Source: Mxb001 sp044360385
GTDB taxonomy: Bacteria; Actinomycetota; Actinomycetes; S36-B12
DNA: 64,000 nt
Direction: 5' to 3'
Assembly (NCBI GenBank): GCA_044360385.1
Contig: JBIKKK010000001.1
Coordinates: 21,819-85,818 of the forward strand
Translations under genes and position numbers: made by a program
Shown here: piece by piece, positions 18,367 to 25,548 of the stretch
How the letters are laid out: each line of letters starts with the position of its first letter
How positions within the stretch are numbered: position 1 is the stretch's first letter
Notes under the pieces: model-generated
The model's input: only the letters and a program-made list of their open reading frames with translations
Databases searched by the model: none
Told to the model about the DNA's origin: nothing

Positions 18367-19434
18367 TCACTGTCGGGAGCGCAATCGCACGGCGATGGCC
18401 ACCGCAGCGGCGGAGATGATGAAGACACCCGCGCCGATCGCGAGGGCAAGCACGGCGAGCGTCCCGACCCTGTCGACAGGCTCGAGGGCATCCTCCACCG
18501 CAGTCGGAGATGGCAGTGACGACTCCTGTGGTGTCGATCCGGGGGAGCCCGACTGAGATGGCTGAGCCGACTCGGTGGGCGCTACGGGCTCAGGTGACGT
18601 CGATGGGTCACCCTCCGGAGCCCCGACCGGCACGAGCAAGAGCCGATCGTCGCCCTCGCTCGCGATGATGAGGGAGGTGCCGTCGGGCGTCCACGTCATG
18701 GCCTCGCCTTGGACCTGCTCGGGCAGCGGCATGCGTGACTCGAGGGTGCCGGGCGGTGTCCCGGAGTAGATGCGCACCTCTGAGTAATCGCGGACGGCGT
18801 AGCCACCGCCCGGGCGCATCGCGGCATCGGTTACGAGGGCTTCCTCGGTGCCGACAGCGCGAGCCCGCACCTCTTTGCCAGGAGGCAGCGGCTGTGGCAT
18901 TGCCCAGACCGTGCCGCCGAGTAGCCCCTTGCCGATGAGCCACAGCTGGTCGCCATCCGCAAGCAGGGCCTCGGAGTCCTGACGCTCCTCGAGACGCACG
19001 CGGTAGGTGGTGGCATCCACCGTTGCGCTCCGCAGGTCCGGCGGCTCGGGGATCGCGTGAATCTCGATGAAGCGGCGCTGCGAGGTGTTGTCGCCCACGT
19101 CGCCCCACCACAGCACGGGCGCCCCCGTCGGACCAGTCCCCATCGCGATCGCCTCGGGATCCTGTGCCTCGATGCCGCGGACGCGCAAGACCGCCCGGAT
19201 CTCGCAGCTGTCGATGTCGAGGGCGTAGAGGCGCGCACCGCCGCCGGAGTCGTTGTGGGCCCAAACGATGCCATCGTGCTGGGTGGAGTACGCCAGTCCG
19301 CTGATCTCGGCCAGTCGGTCTCCGTCGAAGCGGCAGAGCTCGGTGACCTCGGCTCGAGCGATGGCAGCGGGCGCGATCAGGGCGACGGCGCTGACAGCGA
19401 GAGCGGCGCACATCCCCCCTGCCACCCGCATCAC
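18367..19434 (-). CDS. Secreted, C-terminally anchored propeller-like protein
   Basis: This 355-residue protein begins with a signal peptide, followed by an extracytoplasmic domain of repeating strands (LAEISGLAYS, DGIVWAHNDSGG, DPEAIAMG, WWGDVGDN, QLWLIGKG, GEAMTWTPDG) resembling a beta-propeller. A Ser/Pro/Thr-rich stalk (about 275-320) leads to a final membrane helix and a basic tail. Three start codons lie together (19437, 19434, 19431). GTG at 19434 is exactly six bases after TAGGCT and is preferred as a leaderless start. It lies opposite to and within the tad locus, which may mean envelope co-localisation but proves nothing. The ligand is unknown. Confidence 0.7.
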   Translation of the reverse strand: MMRVAGGMCAALAVSAVALIAPAAIARAEVTELCRFDGDRLAEISGLAYSTQHDGIVWAHNDSGGGARLYALDIDSCEIRAVLRVRGIEAQDPEAIAMGTGPTGAPVLWWGDVGDNTSQRRFIEIHAIPEPPDLRSATVDATTYRVRLEERQDSEALLADGDQLWLIGKGLLGGTVWAMPQPLPPGKEVRARAVGTEEALVTDAAMRPGGGYAVRDYSEVRIYSGTPPGTLESRMPLPEQVQGEAMTWTPDGTSLIIASEGDDRLLLVPVGAPEGDPSTSPEPVAPTESAQPSQSGSPGSTPQESSLPSPTAVEDALEPVDRVGTLAVLALAIGAGVFIISAAAVAIAVRLRSRQ

Positions 19435-19440
19435 CACATC

Positions 19441-19446
19441 AGCCTA
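19441..19446 (-). promoter_or_regulatory. -10 hexamer for the anchored propeller gene
   Basis: TAGGCT on the minus strand ends six bases before GTG 19434, the recurrent leaderless arrangement in this window. Confidence 0.45.
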
Positions 19447-19597
19447 CGTGCGTTGTCATCCCCAGTGACGCACCACATCAACTCTCCACAGTCATTCCTG
19501 CGGCCCTGGTGACGTGGCGGAGCGCGGCGCACGGTGGCGGCGCGGACCACCGGTTCGCACGCACCGGCCGTCTCGCCGGCATGTCTGGAGGCAGACC

Positions 19598-19810
19598 ATG
19601 ACCACATCTGCACTGAATCGCCTGGCACACACCCGGGTCATTGCCCGCATCCGCCGTGAGGACGCGGGGATGACCACCGTCGAGTACGCCGTAGGCACCG
19701 TGGCGGCGGCTGGCTTCGGCGGCTTGCTCATCAAGCTGCTCATGTCCGACGAGGCACGCAACCTCATCTGGGGCCTCATCACGAACGCCCTCTCGGCACT
19801 CTTCGGATAG
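19598..19810 (+). CDS. Flp-like pilin (DUF4244)
   Basis: This 70-residue protein is the likely major Tad/Flp pilin precursor (Rv3656c position). A basic leader of about 27 residues ends in EDAGMTTVEYAVGT, in which the Gly-Met junction followed by Glu resembles the prepilin cleavage site and its essential Glu. A hydrophobic helix follows (GTVAAAGFGGLLIKLLM). ATG at 19598 is chosen because GGAGG lies seven to eight bases upstream. No prepilin peptidase was found in this window. The tadE gene follows five bases later. Confidence 0.85.
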   Translation: MTTSALNRLAHTRVIARIRREDAGMTTVEYAVGTVAAAGFGGLLIKLLMSDEARNLIWGLITNALSALFG

Positions 19811-19815
19811 TCGCC

Positions 19816-20223
19816 ATGCACCTGGGTGCCCATCACGCCCCGGGACGGCGCGGTGATCGCGGCAGTGTCGTCGTGGAGGCAGCGCTGGTGATCCCGGTGC
19901 TCCTGGCCGTCACGGTGCTGCTCGTCTGGGTGACGTCGCTGGGGGCGACCTATGTCCGCCTCCTCGACGTCGCCCAGACGGCGGCTCGCCAGGCCGCCCG
20001 CGGCGTCGTCGACACGACCCCTGACCCCAGAGTCGACGTAGACCTGGCCGAAGTCGACGGCCTCATCCGCGTGGAAGCCAGCCAGCAGGTGTCCCCTCCG
20101 TTCGCTGGCTTCGCCGGATGGTCGGTGACGGTGCGTGCCGAAGCGCATGCCGCGCCCGAGTGGTCCATGGACCATTTCGAGCCATCCGCGGGAGCTGACC
20201 TGCCGACAGGGGACACGCGATGA
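19816..20223 (+). CDS. tadE: TadE-like pseudopilin
   Basis: This 135-residue protein has a short basic leader, then RGSVVVEAALVIPVLLAVTVLL, the Glu-containing TadE N-terminal helix, and an extracytoplasmic domain. TadE proteins are minor pseudopilins needed for Flp pilus assembly. The gene sits directly after the pilin and overlaps the next gene by four bases (ATGA), so the three small genes form one unit. Confidence 0.85.
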   Translation: MHLGAHHAPGRRGDRGSVVVEAALVIPVLLAVTVLLVWVTSLGATYVRLLDVAQTAARQAARGVVDTTPDPRVDVDLAEVDGLIRVEASQQVSPPFAGFAGWSVTVRAEAHAAPEWSMDHFEPSAGADLPTGDTR

Positions 20224-20582
20224 TGACGGCGCGCTGGCGGGAGGACCGCGGAGTCGCCACCGTGCTCGGCATCGCGCTCGCCTTCGTCGTCATGGCGTCC
20301 GGGCTGGTCATCCTCGCGATCGTCGCGCTGACGGTCGGTCACCAGCGCGCCGCCGTCGCCGCCGACCTCGCAGCCCTCGCCGCCGCCGCTCATGGCTGCG
20401 ACGTCGCCGAGCAGGTCGCGCGAGCGCAGGGGGCCATCTCCGTGGCGTGCTCTCTCCAGGGGAGTGACGCCGTCGTCACAGTGGCGCTGCCTGCCCCGGA
20501 GATGCTGGGGCGCCTCGCACAGTGGACCGGGCGCGAAGCCCCCGTGATCCCGAGTGCGTCGCGCGCCGGGATTGCTGAATGA
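20220..20582 (+). CDS. TadE-like secretion-neighbourhood protein (Rv3654c-like)
   Basis: This 120-residue protein has the same design as TadE: DRGVATVLGIALAFVVMASGLV forms the N-terminal helix, followed by HQRAAVAADLAALAAAA, which is typical of the helicase/secretion-neighbourhood TadE-like family. Two cysteines (in AHGCDVAEQ and ISVACSLQ) could form a disulfide outside the cell. ATG 20220 overlaps the tadE stop. It ends nine bases before the end of the convergent helicase gene, a conserved arrangement in actinobacteria. Confidence 0.85.
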   Translation: MMTARWREDRGVATVLGIALAFVVMASGLVILAIVALTVGHQRAAVAADLAALAAAAHGCDVAEQVARAQGAISVACSLQGSDAVVTVALPAPEMLGRLAQWTGREAPVIPSASRAGIAE

Positions 20583-20591
20583 GGCGCGTTC

Positions 20592-22913
20592 CTACGCGCC
20601 CGGGGCAGGTGCGCCCAGGAGCAGTGCATCGAGGAGAAGGACCGCCCCGCGCTTGTCCAGGGGTTCGTTGCCATTGCCGCACTTGGGCGACTGTACGCAC
20701 GACGGGCAACCCGCGTCGCACTCGCAGGTCGCGATGTGGTCGCGCGTCGCGCGCCACCAACGCTGGGCTGCATCGAAGCCACGATCAGCGAAGCCTGCCC
20801 CGCCGGGATGGCCGTCGTAGACCACGACCGTGCAGCGCCCGGTGTCCGGATGGAGCTCGGTGGAGACTCCGCCGATATCCCAGCGGTCGCACGTCGCGAT
20901 GAGCGGCATGAGACCGATCGCCGCGTGCTCCGCGGCATGTGCCGCACCCCCGAGGTCGATCCCTGCCGACGCAAGCACGGCGACCTGATCCGCGCTCACC
21001 GTCCACCACGTGCCACGCGTGCGCAGGGTGCGCTCCGGCATCTCCAGGGACTCGCGGCCCAGGATCTCCCCGCTGCCCGCGCGGCGTCGGACGTAGCCCA
21101 CGACCTGAGATGTCACCTCGACCTCGCCCACGACGACGTCGGCGTCCCCCCAGGCGACCTGTCGGTCGACCCCGAGGATGCGGTAGTCGGCCACTTCTTC
21201 GGCGGTCGTCGTGTGATCGGTCTCCTCCACGCGAACGAGAGCGACCGACTCGTCAAGATCGAGTGCCGTGACCAGGTGCGTGACCCCCTGGTGGAGGTAG
21301 ACCGCGCCGGGGTGCACCGTCGCGGGGGCCCGCGCGGCCTCCACGGTGCCGAGCAGCCGACCCGTGCCCTCCTCGACGAGGCGCACGGGAGGTGCGGCGT
21401 CACCGCGCAGGTCGATGCGCTCGGCAGCGGAGCCACGCTGCGTCCAGTAGTAGCCGGTGCGGCGGTGGCGCAGCGTGCCCTGCGCAGCCAGGTCGATCAG
21501 GCGCGCGGGCGCACTGGGGCCGAACCAGGTGATCGCATCGTCGTCGGTGAGCGGGTGTTCGGCCGCGGCCGCCGCCAGATGGGGGGCAAGCACATAGGGA
21601 TTCGCGGGATCCAAGACCACCGACTCCACAGGCTGGTCGAAGACGACACCCGGGTGCTCGAGCACGTAGCGGTCGAGCGGATCCTCGCGCGCGATGAGCA
21701 CAGCCAGCGCCTCGTCATCGCCGCGCCCGGCGCGACCCCACTGCTGCCACAGTGACGCGCGCGTGCCCGGCCAGCCGGCGACGACGACCGCGTCGAGTCC
21801 GCTGATGTCGATGCCCAACTCGAGCGCATTGGTCGTGGCGACAGCACGCAGACGGCCATCGCGCAGATCCGCCTCGAGTGCGCGCCGCTCCTCGGCCAGG
21901 TATCCGCCGCGATACGCCGCGACTGCATCGGCGAGCTCGGGATCCACCTCGGCGAGCTCATCACGTGCCCGCTGCGCCACGACCTCGGCTCCGCGCCGCG
22001 AGCGCACGAAGGCGAGGGTGCGCCTGCCCTCGCTCGCCAGGTCGGCGAGGACGTCGGCGGTCTCGGCGAGTGCCGACCTGCGAGGGGTGGGCTTGGCCGG
22101 GTCGTGATGGGAGATCCCCACGGCCTCGGGAGGCTCCCACAGCACCGCGGTGACCGCAGCATGGCGGGAACCGTCGATCTCGACGGGCGTGACGGGTGCT
22201 CCGATGAGTCGCGCTGCAGCCTCCCCGGGAGACGCCATCGTGGCGGAGGCGCAGATCACCACGGGATCGCTGCCGTGCAGGGCTGCCAGCCGCCGCAGGC
22301 GCCGGATCACCATGGCGACATGCGAGCCGAACATCCCGCGGTAGTGGTGCGCCTCGTCGACGAGGATGAAGCTCAGGTGTCGCAGGACCCGAGACCATGC
22401 CGATGCGCGCGGCAGCAGCGAACGATGCACGAGGTCGGGATTCGTGAGGATGAAGTTGGCGTGCGCCCGCACCCATGCGCGCTCGTCGGCGGGTGTGTCA
22501 CCGTCGTAGGTCGCGGCGCGCACGCCGGGGACATCGAGCTCGACCAGTGCCGCGAGCTGATCATGCGCGAGCGCCTTGGTGGGTGAGAGGTAGAGGACAC
22601 AGGCGCGATCGTCGGCGAGCAGCGTGGACAGACTCGGCAGCCACATGGCCAGGGTCTTGCCCGAGGAGGTGCCGGTCGACACCACGACGTGCTCACCACG
22701 CAGGGCCGCTGCGGCCGCCTCGGCCTGATGCGACCACGGCGCCGTGATGCCACGGTCAGACAGCCGGTCGAGGAGCACCGGGGGTGTGCCCTCCGGCCAC
22801 GCCCCCGGGGTGCCCGGACGCGCGGGCAGGTGGCGGACCACCTTCCGCCCGGAGGGGCGTGCCGCCAGGGCGCCCAGGGCGGCGGTGCCGAGATCGTCCG
22901 TGTCTGCGTCCAT
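20592..22913 (-). CDS. DEAD/DEAH-box helicase with C-terminal zinc domain (Rv3649-like)
   Basis: This 773-residue superfamily 2 helicase has Walker A STGTSSGKT at residues 79-87, DEAHH at 186-190, the SAT motif (CASATMASP) and C-terminal helicase motif VI-type QQWGRAGR. Near the end CDAGCPSCVQSPKCGNGN supplies the four cysteines of the DUF1998 zinc region. This matches the helicase that neighbours the Tad locus across actinobacteria. Homologues (MrfA type) act in DNA repair, so a repair role is likely. ATG at 22913 is the assigned start. The gene is divergent from hppA. Confidence 0.93.
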   Translation of the reverse strand: MDADTDDLGTAALGALAARPSGRKVVRHLPARPGTPGAWPEGTPPVLLDRLSDRGITAPWSHQAEAAAAALRGEHVVVSTGTSSGKTLAMWLPSLSTLLADDRACVLYLSPTKALAHDQLAALVELDVPGVRAATYDGDTPADERAWVRAHANFILTNPDLVHRSLLPRASAWSRVLRHLSFILVDEAHHYRGMFGSHVAMVIRRLRRLAALHGSDPVVICASATMASPGEAAARLIGAPVTPVEIDGSRHAAVTAVLWEPPEAVGISHHDPAKPTPRRSALAETADVLADLASEGRRTLAFVRSRRGAEVVAQRARDELAEVDPELADAVAAYRGGYLAEERRALEADLRDGRLRAVATTNALELGIDISGLDAVVVAGWPGTRASLWQQWGRAGRGDDEALAVLIAREDPLDRYVLEHPGVVFDQPVESVVLDPANPYVLAPHLAAAAAEHPLTDDDAITWFGPSAPARLIDLAAQGTLRHRRTGYYWTQRGSAAERIDLRGDAAPPVRLVEEGTGRLLGTVEAARAPATVHPGAVYLHQGVTHLVTALDLDESVALVRVEETDHTTTAEEVADYRILGVDRQVAWGDADVVVGEVEVTSQVVGYVRRRAGSGEILGRESLEMPERTLRTRGTWWTVSADQVAVLASAGIDLGGAAHAAEHAAIGLMPLIATCDRWDIGGVSTELHPDTGRCTVVVYDGHPGGAGFADRGFDAAQRWWRATRDHIATCECDAGCPSCVQSPKCGNGNEPLDKRGAVLLLDALLLGAPAPGA

Positions 22914-22971
22914 CCGGGGGCCATCATGACTCCCCCGACCGACCCCCCGGACCGCAGCCGGCGGGCCTGCG

Positions 22972-23008
22972 TAAGATCCCGGGGAGTTTCGGCCCGTTAC
23001 ACGGGCCG
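22972..23008 (+). promoter_or_regulatory. hppA promoter -10 and leader hairpin
   Basis: TAAGAT at 22972-22977 is a good -10 hexamer. Just downstream, CGGCCCG (22990-22996) and CGGGCCG (23002-23008) form a perfect 7-bp stem with a TTACA loop in the presumed 5' leader, about 50 bases before the start codon. No clear -35 is present. Confidence 0.4.
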
Positions 23009-23060
23009 TTCCTGATACCGGGGGGCCACACCCGCCCGGACGCGTCCACCAGGGAGTCCC

Positions 23061-25397
23061 ATGACCACCGCTGCCGCCGCGATCGACCTGACCGGCACCA
23101 ACTTCATCACGGTCGTCGTCGTCGCCGTCATCGCCGTACTCGCCCTGCTCGTCGCCTTCGTGCTCGTCCGCGAAGTGCTGTCGGCCAGTGAGGGCACCTC
23201 GCGCATGCAGGAGATCGCTGCGGCGGTCCAGGAGGGAGCGGCCGCCTATCTCAATCGCCAGTTCAAGACGCTGGCGATCTTCGCGGTCATCGTCTTCTTC
23301 GTCCTCTTCCTCCTCCCTGCGGAGACGACGAGCGAGCGGATCGGCCGCTCGATCTTCTTCCTCGTCGGAGCGGTCTTCTCCGCCATCACCGGATACATGG
23401 GCATGTGGCTCGCCGTGCGCGGCAACGTGCGCGTGGCCGCCGCGGCCAATGACTCCGGTGAGCAGAAGGCCATGAAGATCGCCTTCCGCACCGGTGGCGT
23501 GGCGGGCATGTTCACCGTCGGCCTCGGCCTGCTCGGTGCGGCGATCGTCGTCCTCGTCTACAAGGGTGAGGCGCCCAAGGTCCTCGAGGGCTTCGGCTTC
23601 GGTGCGGCACTCCTCGCGATGTTCATGCGCGTCGGCGGCGGCATCTTCACCAAGGCGGCCGACGTCGGCGCTGACCTCGTGGGCAAGGTCGAGCAGGGCA
23701 TCCCCGAGGATGACCCTCGAAATGCGGCCACTATCGCCGACAACGTCGGCGACAACGTCGGCGACTGCGCGGGCATGGCAGCCGACCTCTTCGAGTCCTA
23801 CGCCGTCACGCTCGTCGCGGCGCTCATCCTCGGCAAGGCAGCCTTCGGCGAGCTCGGCCTCGTCCTGCCGCTGGTGATCCCCGCAATCGGCGTCGTCACC
23901 GCTGTCATCGGCATCTTCGCGGTCTCCCCGCGTGCGAGCGATCGCTCCGGCATGAGTGCGATCAACCGAGGCTTCTTCATCTCGGCGGTGATCTCGGCGG
24001 TCCTGGTGATTGCGGCGATCTTCGTCTTTGTCCCCGCATCGTGGAGTGAGATCACCTCGATCGGCGGCCTCGCAGCCGAGACGCTCGGCGAGGGTGATCC
24101 CATCGATCCGCGCTTCTACGTCATCGGCTCGGTCTTCATCGGCATCATCCTGGCCGCGGTGATCCAGCAGCTCACGGCGTACTTCACCGAGACCAACCGC
24201 CGTCCGGTCGACGATGTCGCCAAGAGCTCGCTCACCGGCCCGGCCACCGTCATCCTGTCCGGCATCTCGCTCGGCCTGGAGTCGGCGGTCTACTCCGCGC
24301 TCATCATCGGCGCGGCGGTCTACGGCGCCTACCTGCTCGGTGGCGGCGTCGTGATCCTCGGCCTCTTCGCCATCGCGCTGGCCGGCACCGGCCTGCTCAC
24401 CACGGTCGGCGTCATCGTCTCGATGGACACCTTCGGGCCGGTCTCTGACAACGCCCAGGGCATCGCGGAGATGTCCGGGGATGTCGAGGGCGAGGGCGCC
24501 GCGGTCCTCACCCGCCTCGACGCGGTCGGCAACTCCACCAAGGCCATCACGAAGGGCATCGCCATCGCGACAGCCGTGCTCGCCGCGACCGCACTCTTCG
24601 GTGCCTTCCGCGACGCCGTCGTCGGTGCGACCGCCAGTGCGGGAGCATCCGCGGGTGAGTCAATCCGCAGCATCTCCGACCTTCTTCAGTACTCCGGCGT
24701 CCTAGACGTGGCCAACCCGTCCAACCTGGTCGGCCTCATCATCGGTGCGTCGGTTGTCTTCCTCTTCTCCGGCCTCGCGATCAACGCCGTGTCGCGTGCG
24801 GCGGGCGCGGTCATCTTCGAGGTGCGCCGCCAGTTCCGCGAGCATCCCGGCATCATGGAGGGCACGGAGAAGCCGGAGTACGGCAAGGTCGTCGACATCG
24901 TCACGCGCGACTCGCTGCGCGAGCTCATCACGCCCGGACTCCTCGCCGTCCTTGCGCCGATCGCGGTCGGCTTCGGCCTGGGCGTGGGTGCTCTCGGTGC
25001 CTACCTCGCGGGCACGATCGCCACGGGTGTGCTGATGGCAGTCTTCCTCTCCAACTCCGGTGGTGCCTGGGACAACGCCAAGAAGTACGTCGAGGACGGC
25101 CACTTCGGCGGCAAGGGTTCCGAGGCTCACTCGGCGACGGTCATCGGCGACACCGTCGGCGATCCCTTCAAGGACACCGCTGGCCCGGCTATCAACCCGC
25201 TCATCAAGGTGATGAACCTCGTCGCGCTGCTCATCGCGCCCGCGGTCGTGGCCCTGAGCATCGGCGAGGGTGCCAACACCGCGCTGCGCTGGGCCATCGC
25301 CATCGGGGCCACCCTCATCATCGTGGGCTCGGTGATCTTCTCGAAGCGCCGCCCCATCGCGGTCGGCGAGGAGCAGATCAACGCCCCCGCCGCCTAG
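23061..25397 (+). CDS. hppA: Membrane-bound proton-translocating pyrophosphatase, K+-independent type
   Basis: This 778-residue protein has about sixteen membrane segments and couples PPi hydrolysis to H+ export. The catalytic loop DVGADLVGKVEQGIPEDDP lies near 201-219 and is followed by DNVGDNVGDCAGMAADLFE. In the diagnostic motif GNSTKAI, Lys494 replaces the Ala of K+-dependent enzymes, and so marks the K+-independent class. The C-terminal GDTVGDPFKDTAGPAINPL motif is intact. ATG at 23061 has AGGGAG upstream. A hairpin follows the gene at 25432-25448. Confidence 0.96.
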   Translation: MTTAAAAIDLTGTNFITVVVVAVIAVLALLVAFVLVREVLSASEGTSRMQEIAAAVQEGAAAYLNRQFKTLAIFAVIVFFVLFLLPAETTSERIGRSIFFLVGAVFSAITGYMGMWLAVRGNVRVAAAANDSGEQKAMKIAFRTGGVAGMFTVGLGLLGAAIVVLVYKGEAPKVLEGFGFGAALLAMFMRVGGGIFTKAADVGADLVGKVEQGIPEDDPRNAATIADNVGDNVGDCAGMAADLFESYAVTLVAALILGKAAFGELGLVLPLVIPAIGVVTAVIGIFAVSPRASDRSGMSAINRGFFISAVISAVLVIAAIFVFVPASWSEITSIGGLAAETLGEGDPIDPRFYVIGSVFIGIILAAVIQQLTAYFTETNRRPVDDVAKSSLTGPATVILSGISLGLESAVYSALIIGAAVYGAYLLGGGVVILGLFAIALAGTGLLTTVGVIVSMDTFGPVSDNAQGIAEMSGDVEGEGAAVLTRLDAVGNSTKAITKGIAIATAVLAATALFGAFRDAVVGATASAGASAGESIRSISDLLQYSGVLDVANPSNLVGLIIGASVVFLFSGLAINAVSRAAGAVIFEVRRQFREHPGIMEGTEKPEYGKVVDIVTRDSLRELITPGLLAVLAPIAVGFGLGVGALGAYLAGTIATGVLMAVFLSNSGGAWDNAKKYVEDGHFGGKGSEAHSATVIGDTVGDPFKDTAGPAINPLIKVMNLVALLIAPAVVALSIGEGANTALRWAIAIGATLIIVGSVIFSKRRPIAVGEEQINAPAA

Positions 25398-25431
25398 GCG
25401 TCCCGTATAGCGGAACGACCGTCCCGGTGCT

Positions 25432-25448
25432 CACCCCCGTAGGGGGTG
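25432..25448 (+). terminator. hppA terminator hairpin
   Basis: CACCCCC and GGGGGTG form a 7-bp stem with a three-base loop, and GTCC/GGAC outside extend the pairing. It lies 34 bases after the hppA stop. Confidence 0.6.
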
Positions 25449-25472
25449 GGACCGGGCGGCAGGGGTCGGCAT

Positions 25473-25503
25473 TTGACAGCGGCACCCCCGGGCTGCGCAG
25501 ACT
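25473..25503 (+). promoter_or_regulatory. Candidate topA promoter
   Basis: A perfect -35 TTGACA (25473-25478) is followed after 19 bases by CAGACT (25498-25503). It lies about 46 bases before the topA start, after the hppA hairpin, so topA likely has its own promoter. The spacing is longer than ideal. Confidence 0.4.
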
Positions 25504-25548
25504 CCCAACGGTCCCGCCAGTCCCACGGCGGAGAAGACAGGAGCGGAA

